Shown here piece by piece: positions 20,758 to 27,991 of a stretch of DNA of 29,108 bases. The stretch comes from HO2-45-28 sp964574495 (GTDB taxonomy: Bacteria; Patescibacteriota; Minisyncoccia; HO2-45-28): contig CAZNNT010000006.1 in assembly GCA_964574495.1 (NCBI GenBank), positions 1 through 29,108 on the forward strand, given 5' to 3'. The notes under the pieces are model-generated. The model did not search any database. It was not told the DNA's origin and saw only the letters and a list, made by a program, of their open reading frames with translations. How positions within the stretch are numbered: position 1 is the first letter of the stretch; every line of letters starts with the position of its first letter. A program made the translations under genes and the position numbers.

Positions 20758-21587
20758 CTTTGTTTCTTTTGGCACTTGGGGCAAACGGAGCTTCCGCGAC
20801 CACCAACCAAAATTTTTTTAACGGATGTGCCGCATCTCGAGCAGTTTTTGCGTCCGTAAATCAAAAACTTATTTTGATACTCCCCCACCATGCCGTCGGG
20901 ATGCTTCCAATCCCGCATGCTCGTGCCGCCGGATTTTAAAATCTTATTTATAATTTTTTTTAAATTTCCGAAAAGAACGCGATTCCGACGGCCGTCCAAA
21001 TCATGTGACTTTGTTTTCGGATGAATTTTTGCCATCCATAAGGCCTCGTCGGCTATAATATTGCCTATGCCGGAAAATATATCTTGGCGTAAAAGCAGCG
21101 CCTTTATCGCGCCCTTTCGTTTTTTAATTTTTTCAAAAAATTCTCGTGGGCTTGATTTAAAAATATCTTTTCCGAGAGTTGAAAAATATTTTTCCCGCAG
21201 AACATCTTTCTCCGGACCGTACCAAATCCTTCCGAATTTTCTCACATCTTCAAAGCGCAAAACCCTCCCCCCGCTTAATTCCGCAACAAAGCGCGTAAAT
21301 TTTCCGGGCAAAGTTCCGGTTTTTTCGGCGCGCAAATTGCCGGTCATCTTTAAATGGAAAGCCAACGCCCTTTTCGGATTGCCCGAAATATCCATAAACC
21401 CCGTTTTTCCCCGCCGGTATATGTCCAGAATCCTCCGGCCCGCGGCGTCATTCGCGGCTTTTTTAAAGCCCAGAGATGAAATAAATTGCTCCGGAGAAAA
21501 AATCCGCATTTTGACTATTTTACGCCCCGCTAAGCCGATGGCTTTAAGTTTTCGGGCCGTAATTTCAACTTCCGGAAGTTCTGGCAT
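20754..21587 (-). CDS. mutM: Formamidopyrimidine-DNA glycosylase
   Basis: 277 residues, full length. It removes 8-oxoguanine and formamidopyrimidine from DNA and cuts the strand. The N-terminus MPELPEVE has the catalytic Pro2 and Glu3; the usual lysine is Lys61 in YRRGKTGF. LKMTGNLR, RFEDVRKFGRIWY and FSGIGNIIADEALW follow, and the C-terminal zinc finger is CSRCGTSVKKI...GRGSSVCPKC. It begins 2 bases from the stop of the MFS gene, so it is probably co-transcribed with it. A Nudix hydrolase for oxidised nucleotides lies 3 kb away. Confidence 0.96.
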   Translation of the reverse strand: MPELPEVEITARKLKAIGLAGRKIVKMRIFSPEQFISSLGFKKAANDAAGRRILDIYRRGKTGFMDISGNPKRALAFHLKMTGNLRAEKTGTLPGKFTRFVAELSGGRVLRFEDVRKFGRIWYGPEKDVLREKYFSTLGKDIFKSSPREFFEKIKKRKGAIKALLLRQDIFSGIGNIIADEALWMAKIHPKTKSHDLDGRRNRVLFGNLKKIINKILKSGGTSMRDWKHPDGMVGEYQNKFLIYGRKNCSRCGTSVKKILVGGRGSSVCPKCQKKQR

Positions 21588-21588
21588 G

Positions 21589-22791
21589 TCAAAAGGATTC
21601 TTTAATAGCCGTGGTGTGGGTTAAATTCGCCGCCAAATACAGCAAAGAAAGCAGCCCCGCCAAGATAAAACTGGTAAAGGAAAAAGTATTATAAGAAAGA
21701 TTGACCGACAAATACATCAAAAAAGCGAGAAACGGAATCCGAGCAAGATGATAAAGAAATTCACGGCTCAAAATAAATGAACTGCCGGACGGAACGGCTT
21801 TAGCCAGACGATAATACTGGCTGGTCCAGCCGACCATCAAAGAACTGCCGACGGCATGGCCAAAAATCTGATTTGCCGAAACGGCAACCGGAGTCCTGGC
21901 AAAAATCCTCAAAAACCATATGGCCACGACGCCCAGCCCCGACCATCTGACAACCCTTCTTCTTCGGCCCGCGTCCGATAAAAAGCCGATAATAAAAGTC
22001 ACGACGGCCCCGCCCAGAAGACCGGCCGAAATAACTCCGCCCAGCTCTTTAATACTGCCCAAAACAACAAACATAAAAATCGGCCAAATTATAACGCCGA
22101 CCATTGTTTCCATGGCGTAGCCAATTCCGGAAAAATTAAACGGCATCAGTTTTTTGTGCCTTAAATATTTAAATACCAACTTCATTGAAACATCGGGTGA
22201 AACGGGTCTATGCGCGAAAAAAAATAACGGCAATATGGAAAAAAGCAAAAGGCCTGTGCTCAAAGTGAAGGCCTGAAAAAAACCCAGGGAAGCAATAATA
22301 AACCCGCCCAAAAACGGAGCGCCCAATCTTACAAGGTCCGTTATTAAATAACGCGAGCCGATCTCCCGGCCCAAAGCGTCGTCGTCGGACGCTCCGCTAA
22401 AACCAACATGATAGCCGACATTAAAAAGAAGGGCGGAAAGCGCGCTAAAAAACGGCAGTATGTAAAATAAAACGGGATTTTGCGGCAGGAAATTAAATCC
22501 GAAGAAATAAACCGAAAGAAATGGAATGCTTACAAGCATCAGAAGTTTATCGTCCAGGCGTTTTATGACCGAGACAAAAAGCGGGACGATTAAAACAAAA
22601 TAAAAAGAGGCCAAAAGATAAAAAAATAATATTCTCCAAAACGGCTCTCCAAGCTCCCAAAGATATATCGGCACGAATACTCCGGCCAGCGCCGTGGCAA
22701 ATTGAACCAGGGCCAAAGTAAAATGGAGCGCGTCAACTTCTTTATTGTGGAAAAAGGCGAAATGATCAAGGTGGGGAAAAATTATTTTCAT
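21589..22791 (-). CDS. Major facilitator superfamily transporter
   Basis: 400 residues, with about 12 hydrophobic segments spread along the whole length and a short basic loop (KYLRHKKLMPFNFSG) in the middle. The motif GFLSDAGRRRRVV after the sixth-to-seventh turn is a typical MFS loop. The N-terminal segment (PHLDHFAFFHNKEVDALH) is short and cytoplasmic. The transported compound cannot be told. A TATAAG lies 5 bases before the ATG, compatible with a leaderless transcript. Confidence 0.85.
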   Translation of the reverse strand: MKIIFPHLDHFAFFHNKEVDALHFTLALVQFATALAGVFVPIYLWELGEPFWRILFFYLLASFYFVLIVPLFVSVIKRLDDKLLMLVSIPFLSVYFFGFNFLPQNPVLFYILPFFSALSALLFNVGYHVGFSGASDDDALGREIGSRYLITDLVRLGAPFLGGFIIASLGFFQAFTLSTGLLLFSILPLFFFAHRPVSPDVSMKLVFKYLRHKKLMPFNFSGIGYAMETMVGVIIWPIFMFVVLGSIKELGGVISAGLLGGAVVTFIIGFLSDAGRRRRVVRWSGLGVVAIWFLRIFARTPVAVSANQIFGHAVGSSLMVGWTSQYYRLAKAVPSGSSFILSREFLYHLARIPFLAFLMYLSVNLSYNTFSFTSFILAGLLSLLYLAANLTHTTAIKESF

Positions 22792-22821
22792 GCAAACTTA
22801 TATTCTATTATTAAATTTGCT

Positions 22822-23520
22822 TCAAAAAGTCAGCCGGCGGAATGGCTCGGCGTATTTTGTCCCGCTTTTTTTACCGTTTAGGCGCGCCCGTTCTACAACT
22901 CCTTTTTCAAGCAGCCGCATATCATGAAACTGGCTCTCATGCGCCCGCAGGGCTTTTAATTTCAATCCGATGGTTTTGGAAATATCCATAAATTTATTCG
23001 GATTTTCAGGATTCCAAAACCAGGCCTCGTTTATTTGATGGGGTTTAAACTTCTTGGCCAATTCCGGAAAATAATATTTTGAACCGGCCGCGGGGTAAAT
23101 GGCGTCAAAAACGGCTTCGGCCGACGTCCGATGGTCGCGATGCGAGCCGTAAAAACTAACGAAAGATTTATTGGCCGGATCCGGAGAAACAATTATATCC
23201 GGCCTGACTATTCTGATAACTTTGACTATTTTTTTACGCAGGGCTTTGGTATTTTCAACCTCTCCGTCAAGTTCATCCAGAAACAAAACTTTTTTAACTC
23301 CGACTATTTTGGCCGCGTTCATCTGCTCTTTAAAGCGCGTATTTTTCATTGCTCTGGCATTCAGGCCGGCTTTGTGCGCCCCCTTTGAACCGTCAGTTAT
23401 GACGCAATAGAAAATTTCATTGCCGTTTTTGGCAAGCTCCGCGGCGCTTCCGCTAAAACCAAAATCCGCGTCGTCGGGATGCGGAGAAAATACCAGAAAT
23501 TTTTTGACTTTCTTTGCCAT
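22822..23520 (-). CDS. PIG-L family deacetylase
   Basis: 232 residues. The family removes acetyl from N-acetylglucosamine-type sugars. Metal site: His14-Pro-Asp16-Asp17 (FSPHPDDADF) and His127-xx-Asp-His130 (GSHRDHR), plus ITDGSKGAHK. It lies upstream of the MFS transporter with 30 bases between them, on the same strand, so the pair may process and move a sugar derivative; this is only an inference from position. No Shine-Dalgarno is visible. Confidence 0.9.
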   Translation of the reverse strand: MAKKVKKFLVFSPHPDDADFGFSGSAAELAKNGNEIFYCVITDGSKGAHKAGLNARAMKNTRFKEQMNAAKIVGVKKVLFLDELDGEVENTKALRKKIVKVIRIVRPDIIVSPDPANKSFVSFYGSHRDHRTSAEAVFDAIYPAAGSKYYFPELAKKFKPHQINEAWFWNPENPNKFMDISKTIGLKLKALRAHESQFHDMRLLEKGVVERARLNGKKSGTKYAEPFRRLTF

Positions 23521-23601
23521 AAAGAATAAAAAGTATTTTTACAATTTAACATATTATTCAAAAGATTAAAATGGTTAATATGCCCTTATTTTTAAAGGGT
23601 A

Positions 23602-23630
23602 TTGACAAAATATGATAGTGGGAGTATAAT
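23602..23630 (+). promoter_or_regulatory. Consensus promoter of the anchored-protein gene
   Basis: TTGACA at 23602-23607, 17-base spacer, TATAAT at 23625-23630. The leader of about 65 bases contains AAGGAGGAGGG at 23683-23693, 7 bases before the ATG. Confidence 0.9.
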
Positions 23631-23700
23631 AAAAGACGAATAAAGCTCTTAAACAAATCACAAAAACCAAGCGCCCACGGGCAAGGAGGAGGGAGTAAAA

Positions 23701-24273
23701 ATGGGTTTTCTGATGAAAGTGGTGCTGTTTTTGGTCTCGATGGTGCTCGGTCTCGCAACCGTAACCCCGGCCTTCGGGGATGTACTCGTCTGCGGCAAGG
23801 ACGTGTTGGCCGTCAACACCGAGAGCGACCACGCCAGGAAGTTCGGCTTTGATCCCGACTGCTACGGCAGGGGCGTGGAGGCCGTGGTCGTCCCGGGTGA
23901 CGGCAAGAAGCAACTCGAAGCCGCCAAGGCGGATAAGGCCGCCTTGAAGCTCGCACTCTCCAAAACGAAAAAGGAGATTGCGTACCTCAAAGGGGGGATG
24001 GAAAAGAGGACATCCGAGCTTAACAAAGCATTGGATGGCCTCAAAAAGCAGGCGGCCCCATCGGCAAAACCAGCAGTCAAGCCGACGGAGGTGAAGAAAG
24101 CCCCGGCTACCAAAAAGGCAACGGCAGCCGTCGCCGACAAAAAGATATCCGGCGATCTCTCTCTATTATGGGCTGCGTTGGGGATATTGTTCATCGTGAC
24201 CCTGGCGGCATTGCTCGCCAAAGTCGCACAGAACTTTCCAAGCCGGCTTATCATGAAACTGCGGGCACGATAG
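23701..24273 (+). CDS. Exported, coiled-coil, C-terminally anchored protein
   Basis: 190 residues, no recognised family. Signal peptide at about 1-26 (hydrophobic core VVLFLVSMVLGLA, cleavage near TPAFGD). A small domain with two cysteines (VLVCGKD, FDPDCYG) follows, then a helical, charged coiled-coil at about 65-115 (KLALSKTKKEIAYLK type), then a Pro/Ala/Lys-rich linker to about 147, then a hydrophobic helix at about 153-173 and a basic tail ending MKLRAR. So the middle would lie outside, tied by the C-terminal helix. Codon use differs from the neighbours: AAG and GAG, and GC-ending codons, are frequent, while neighbouring genes prefer AAA and GAA. This suggests different origin or expression. 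It has its own promoter and terminator. Confidence 0.8.
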   Translation: MGFLMKVVLFLVSMVLGLATVTPAFGDVLVCGKDVLAVNTESDHARKFGFDPDCYGRGVEAVVVPGDGKKQLEAAKADKAALKLALSKTKKEIAYLKGGMEKRTSELNKALDGLKKQAAPSAKPAVKPTEVKKAPATKKATAAVADKKISGDLSLLWAALGILFIVTLAALLAKVAQNFPSRLIMKLRAR

Positions 24274-24281
24274 CCGCCAGA

Positions 24282-24311
24282 GGGGCTCCCCCACCAGGGA
24301 GCCCCATTTTT
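24282..24311 (+). terminator. Terminator of the anchored-protein gene
   Basis: Perfect 9-bp GC-rich stem (GGGGCTCCC at 24282-24290 with GGGAGCCCC at 24297-24305), 6-base loop, then ATTTTTT. The Nudix gene ends on the other strand 22 bases later. Confidence 0.88.
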
Positions 24312-24332
24312 TATTAGATTTTTTTCGGTCTT

Positions 24333-24791
24333 TTAAGCCTCTCTTATTTCGTGGCTGATAATCGTGTCATTATCCTTAAAGAAAAAATCGGCGTTGAAGT
24401 TTTTGCCGGCCAGAAACAAGGGAAACCAGTGGCGGTCGTCGGGCCACATTTTATCAAACGGAATTTCGTCTTTAGCGTACCATTCGGGCTTCATTTCTTC
24501 CCCCTCCGTCGGCTCGCCTTTAAATTTTGTAGCTGAAAAAAGATGCACCTCCAGCGTTTCGGGGTTACCCTGAAATTCAAAATTTATTACTCCCCTCTTT
24601 TTTAAATCCTCCGGCTCAATCTCTATTTCCTCTTTTATCTCGCGCATTGCCGCCTGTTCAATGGTTTCTCCTTCAACCGGCTTTCCGCCAAAACCGTTCC
24701 AGCGGCCCTCTCCAAAACCGCGTTTTTTTAAACCCAAAAGCACATGAGTATCGTTATGAATAAGGCAGAGAGTTAAAATTTTTTTAGTCAT
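24333..24791 (-). CDS. Nudix hydrolase, MTH1-like (8-oxo-dGTP diphosphatase)
   Basis: 152 residues. The Nudix box is at 36-58 (GKPVEGE through REIKEEIEI), matching GX5EX7REUXEEXGU except for Glu in place of the final Gly. The surroundings match MTH1 rather than bacterial MutT: GFGEGRWNGFGGK before the box and MWPDDRHWFPLFLAGKNF toward the end, with the Trp-x-Asp-Asp that binds the oxidised purine. It should hydrolyse oxidised purine triphosphates. It lies 11 bases after the TrmH-type gene on the - strand. Confidence 0.9.
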   Translation of the reverse strand: MTKKILTLCLIHNDTHVLLGLKKRGFGEGRWNGFGGKPVEGETIEQAAMREIKEEIEIEPEDLKKRGVINFEFQGNPETLEVHLFSATKFKGEPTEGEEMKPEWYAKDEIPFDKMWPDDRHWFPLFLAGKNFNADFFFKDNDTIISHEIREA

Positions 24792-24802
24792 ATATGAAAA
24801 TT

Positions 24803-25279
24803 TTAGCGTATCAGCTGAAAAATGGCTATACCAAAGGCAACGCTGACATTAAGCGATTCCTTTTTGCCCTTTTGCGGTATTTCAAGGATCTTGTCGGCGT
24901 TTTTTAAAATGCTTGCCGGCAGTCCTTTTATCTCCCCACCCAAAATCAACACGCACTTTTTCGCTTGTGGACTTCGGAAGTCCACAAGCTGGGTAAAAAT
25001 GTTCATTGACCTTTTATGCTGTTCAAGCGCGAGTATTTTATAGCCCTCTTTTTTTAATTTTTTAATCAAGGCGGCCGCGGACTTGCAATATTCATGCGGC
25101 ACGCTTAATTCCGCGCCTAGCGCGACTTTCGCCAGTTTCTGATTTATTCTGCCGTATTTATCGCGCGGCCCGGGCGTAATTCCGCATAAATAAATTTTCT
25201 CAACGCCGGCGGCGTCGGCCGTCCTGAAAATTGAGCCGACATTATACGAACTGCGAATATTGTTTAAAATCGCGACCAT
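24803..25279 (-). CDS. TrmH-family RNA 2'-O-methyltransferase (SPOUT)
   Basis: 158 residues from the ATG at 25279. An in-frame TTG at 25321 lies in the terminator hairpin of the preceding gene and is rejected. Motif 1 NIRSSYNVGSIFRTADAAG at the start, motif 2 VLILGGEIKGLPASIL, motif 3 KKESLNVSVAFGIAIFQL, as in trefoil-knot SPOUT enzymes. The size is that of a catalytic domain alone, without an RNA-binding extension. It methylates tRNA or rRNA; the exact target is not clear. A 27-base perfect hairpin (24963-24989) inside the gene encodes the FTQLVDFRSPQA segment just before motif 2. Confidence 0.88.
   Translation of the reverse strand: MVAILNNIRSSYNVGSIFRTADAAGVEKIYLCGITPGPRDKYGRINQKLAKVALGAELSVPHEYCKSAAALIKKLKKEGYKILALEQHKRSMNIFTQLVDFRSPQAKKCVLILGGEIKGLPASILKNADKILEIPQKGKKESLNVSVAFGIAIFQLIR
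24963..24989. repeat. 12-bp perfect inverted repeat inside the TrmH-type gene
   Basis: GCTTGTGGACTT (24963-24974), CGG loop, AAGTCCACAAGC (24978-24989). It encodes about nine residues ahead of the conserved LILGGEIKGL motif. Confidence 0.85.
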
Positions 25280-25305
25280 AAAATATGGTGTATCAATTTT
25301 AACAT

Positions 25306-25329
25306 AAAAAGGGTCCGTCAAGACCCTTT
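25306..25329 (-). terminator. Terminator of the P-loop/CYTH gene
   Basis: AAAGGGTC (25308-25315) pairs with GACCCTTT (25322-25329), 6-base loop. On the - strand the stem is followed by TTTTT-rich bases. The stop codon at 25328-25330 overlaps the stem. Confidence 0.75.
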
Positions 25330-26497
25330 ATTTTTTTCCGGCTATTGCAAAATTATTATATTCGGAATCACCCGTGACTTCTTTAACGACTTTCAAAAAC
25401 GGCGGAAAATCAACTTCATCATTTTCATCAAGTAATTCCGCTTCAAGCAGACATAATCCTCTTTTGTAGACGCGGTATGGATGGAAAAAAACGTCTAACA
25501 TGAAATACCGATGCCGCCAGACGAAATAGCATCTTTTTTTGACGATTGAATCCATATCTTGTGTTCGAAATTTCAAAAGGCCCTTGAAATCCTCCCGAGT
25601 TATCCTTACTTCACGCTCGTTTCTTACTTTATCTGAAATATTTTTCTTTTGAGCCAGACAATAAACAGAACTTTCATCTTCTCCCGTCTCTTTTCTGATT
25701 CTTGTTTTTCCGGCTACATCATCAAATTTTTCTTTCTCGGGGATGTCTATATAGTATTGCTCTATAAGCGAGCTTCTAAAGAATACAGGGATGGCTTTTT
25801 CCGGCGTAACGGCCTCAACCAAAAACTTTCTCTCAATTTCCAATGATTCTGGAGCACCAAGAGCGCGCAATACCGCTTTTAAAAGACGCTGCAGTTTTCC
25901 GCGAAAATCGGTTGAATTATCAATAATCGCGAGATGCGGATGGCCTATCCAGGCGTTTAAGGTTCTTTTATCTAAAAGTCGCGCCATTTCCAAATCTTCA
26001 TAGCGCGCGGAATTATCCAAATTATAATGTTCTTCCGCGCCATCGGCCGCGGTAACTAAATGAACCACGGCGTCAAAAGAAGAAAAAACGTCCGCCGGCG
26101 TCAAGCCGAGCTGCTTTAAAATATTCTCAAAATGCCCCTGCGGCAGGTAAGCTTCACCGTCTTTTGGACCCCGGTCATAAAGTATTAACCTCGGCTCATC
26201 AGGAAAAAGATCGGCTAGGGCCCGGAGATGCCGCCTATCGTCAAGCTGCATTTTTAATATCTCTGTCTGAACGCCCAAATATTTTCTGAAATCTTTTTCG
26301 GCTAATTCGGCCATATCACGAACGCCTCCGGAAATCACTCTTGTGGCCGCCTCCGGCGCGACAAAAACTCTGTAACCAAGCCCGTAGAGTTTTTGTTTCA
26401 AGCCCTCCAAACCTTCAACCTTATTGCCTTCTATGCCTTGAGTTTTACCTGAACATGGTCCGCCTGTTATAATTATTTCTTTTACGCCGTTTTTCAA
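25328..26497 (-). CDS. P-loop ATPase fused to CYTH domain (TTD14-like)
   Basis: 389 residues starting at TTG (26497), chosen because GGGAGGAAG lies right before it with 7 bases from GGAGG; a longer open frame extends to 26884 but lacks start signals and runs through the divergent gene. N-terminal domain: Walker A GGPCSGKT at 12-19, VFVAPEAATRVISGG, a Walker B-like RLILYDRGPKDGEAY near 103-117 and VVHLVTAADG. C-terminal domain from about 218: SLEIERKFLV with the E-x-E-x-K of CYTH (Glu220, Glu222, Lys224), further Arg/Lys/Glu strands to the end. CYTH domains bind polyphosphate/triphosphate. The order AAA_28-like plus CYTH is that of eukaryotic TTD14. It probably hydrolyses or senses nucleotide/triphosphate; the function in bacteria is unknown. 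Confidence 0.82.
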   Translation of the reverse strand: MKNGVKEIIITGGPCSGKTQGIEGNKVEGLEGLKQKLYGLGYRVFVAPEAATRVISGGVRDMAELAEKDFRKYLGVQTEILKMQLDDRRHLRALADLFPDEPRLILYDRGPKDGEAYLPQGHFENILKQLGLTPADVFSSFDAVVHLVTAADGAEEHYNLDNSARYEDLEMARLLDKRTLNAWIGHPHLAIIDNSTDFRGKLQRLLKAVLRALGAPESLEIERKFLVEAVTPEKAIPVFFRSSLIEQYYIDIPEKEKFDDVAGKTRIRKETGEDESSVYCLAQKKNISDKVRNEREVRITREDFKGLLKFRTQDMDSIVKKRCYFVWRHRYFMLDVFFHPYRVYKRGLCLLEAELLDENDEVDFPPFLKVVKEVTGDSEYNNFAIAGKK

Positions 26498-26636
26498 TGG
26501 ACTTCCTCCCTTTCGCATCAATCCTGAAATCTGGTTACAAAATAACATAAATTCTCCGGCTGAAAAAGGGACATTTACAAATTTTCCGCGGATGGTTAAT
26601 CTTAGGCAGGACTTAGCTTCTTTGACCGGAGGAAAA

Positions 26637-27257
26637 ATGCTTAAAAACGCCCTGTGGCGCGGTTTTATTATTCTCGGGTTTTTACTGGTTGCCTTAATAG
26701 CCATAAAGCTGATTTCTTCAACCTTTCTGGAACCGCTATTCGTCAACCCCATAGAACGCGCGTTGCTTAATTCGGCATTAGCGGATTTTTCAAATAAATT
26801 CTGGCTCAAAGCGCTGTCGTTTATTTTGGGCATAATGGGTTTTATTGCGGTTGTGACCGTCGTGGGCTTGCTGTCCATAGGCAATTTTGTTTCCCGTCTC
26901 TTCAGCCGCTTTCCATGGCTGGCAAAAATACCGCTGTTAAAAAAATTGGCTGATATCTGGTTTATGAAAATTTTTGAATGGAAAACGGGACTCCATGCCC
27001 GCTATGTCATTGAAATGGAAGATCGGCTTTTTTATAGCGGCGGCAAGATAATCGGAATTGTGACTAATGAATCTACTAAAGAAGATGGCCGCGTTTTTTG
27101 CAATGTTTTCTTGCCAACCGCGATAAGCATCTGGACCGGAAATTTGCTCAAAGACGTCCCTAAAGACAGCTTCCGTATTTTGGATGGAGCGACTTTAAGC
27201 GAATGCACTATTTTCTTCGGCTCCTTCGGCGCCAATGACCCCCTTCATCGTCATTGA
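26637..27257 (+). CDS. DUF502-like membrane protein
   Basis: 206 residues from the ATG at 26637, chosen because GGAGGA (26628-26633) precedes it; a longer start at 26592 has no ribosome site. Two hydrophobic helices at about 7-25 and 57-83 and a C-terminal soluble domain: GGKIIGIVTNES..., VFLPTAISIWTGNLLKDVPKDSFRILDGATLSECTIFFGSFG. This matches the DUF502 pattern (GFVT, P....G.....VP, then a C-terminal SGG/GSFG). The role of DUF502 is not well known. It is divergent from the P-loop/CYTH gene, with 139 bases between the starts and no strong promoter recognised for either. Confidence 0.75.
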   Translation: MLKNALWRGFIILGFLLVALIAIKLISSTFLEPLFVNPIERALLNSALADFSNKFWLKALSFILGIMGFIAVVTVVGLLSIGNFVSRLFSRFPWLAKIPLLKKLADIWFMKIFEWKTGLHARYVIEMEDRLFYSGGKIIGIVTNESTKEDGRVFCNVFLPTAISIWTGNLLKDVPKDSFRILDGATLSECTIFFGSFGANDPLHRH

Positions 27258-27282
27258 CAAAAATCAAGTCGGCTGATATGAT
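27254..27282 (+). promoter_or_regulatory. Promoter of the second zinc-ribbon gene
   Basis: TTGACA at 27254-27259, 17-base spacer, TATGAT at 27277-27282 with a TG one base before it (extended -10). The TGA stop of the DUF502-like gene (27255-27257) is part of the -35. Confidence 0.75.
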
Positions 27283-27313
27283 ATCTTTGGAATAAATGGG
27301 AAGGAGAAAAGAA

Positions 27314-27547
27314 ATGATGGTGCTGGATGAACAGTTTTTACGTTGCGGAAATGAGGGGTGCGGGGAAATACTTAAACGCTTGCCCGATCCATATTTTAGA
27401 TTGAGGGTTCGCTATTACGGATGTCTGAGATGCAATCTTGTTTTTAAAGCAAAGATTGAAAATAACGCTATTTGCGCGCTGGAAAAGGACAAAAGAACTT
27501 ACAAAGAATATATGCGAAAAATTATAGACCGCGGTTCTTTTTTTTAA
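27314..27547 (+). CDS. Small zinc-ribbon-like protein
   Basis: 77 residues from the ATG at 27314, because AAGGAG (27301-27306) is 7 bases before it; the in-frame ATG at 27296 is upstream of that site and close to the predicted transcript start. Two cysteine knuckles: LRCGNEGCGEIL and YGCLRCNLVFKA, about 18 residues apart, form a likely zinc ribbon. The C-terminal part is basic (KDKRTYKEYMRKIIDRG). No family is recognised. It has its own promoter and a terminator about 45 bases later. Confidence 0.72.
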   Translation: MMVLDEQFLRCGNEGCGEILKRLPDPYFRLRVRYYGCLRCNLVFKAKIENNAICALEKDKRTYKEYMRKIIDRGSFF

Positions 27548-27591
27548 AATATTTGAAAAAGGATAAAAAACTGCGGCGAAAAAATATCGTC

Positions 27592-27624
27592 AAAACCGCT
27601 TCTGCAAAAGTCAGAGCGGTTTTT
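27592..27624. terminator. Bidirectional terminator between the zinc-ribbon and DoxX-like genes
   Basis: AAAACCGCT (27592-27600) with AGCGGTTTT (27615-27623), an inner CTG/CAG extension and a small loop, then T. The DoxX-like stop codon (27611-27613, - strand) lies inside the hairpin. Confidence 0.78.
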
Positions 27625-27991
27625 GTGTTGAAAAGTAATTTTTTCGGCGGGACCAAAAATCAAACGCGAGAGCTAAAGCGCCTGCCAGAAGTCCTATGTC
27701 GCGAACGGTTATGGCGTTAATTCCTGAAACCAGTAAAACTATTGCCAAATGAAGAGCGGCTAAAAGCGAAGCCGTGAATGTCCAAAAATTAATCAGCAGA
27801 AAAAAACCCACCGCCAAATCAAAAATACCCGCGCCAATCATCGTTTTTTCTGGAGTAGTGAAAAGAAAATTCACGGCCCACGGCTTTATAAACCCGCTCC
27901 AGGCCGCGGGATTTTGCAAAATCAAAACGCCTATCCAGACAAAAGTAATGCCCAGTCCTATTCGTAAAATATGCGCCGAGACGGTTTTCAT
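27611..27991 (-). CDS. DoxX-like membrane protein
   Basis: 126 residues, four hydrophobic helices at about 8-26, 50-68, 71-88 and 95-112. The N-terminal RIGLGITFVWIGVLILQNP and the middle IGAGIFDLAVGFFLLINFWT resemble the DoxX family of small four-helix membrane proteins, some of which act in redox balance. The start ATG overlaps the tgt stop by 4 bases (ATGA), so it is translated after tgt. Its stop is inside the terminator. Confidence 0.72.
   Translation of the reverse strand: MKTVSAHILRIGLGITFVWIGVLILQNPAAWSGFIKPWAVNFLFTTPEKTMIGAGIFDLAVGFFLLINFWTFTASLLAALHLAIVLLVSGINAITVRDIGLLAGALALAFDFWSRRKNYFSTQKPL

Noticed and set aside
25280..25321. TTG start adding 14 residues to the TrmH-type protein
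   Set aside because: It lies in the terminator hairpin of the upstream gene, and motif 1 begins right after the inner ATG.
26498..26884. 129-codon N-terminal extension of the P-loop/CYTH protein
   Set aside because: It runs antisense through the DUF502-like gene, has no ribosome site and precedes a TTG with a perfect Shine-Dalgarno.
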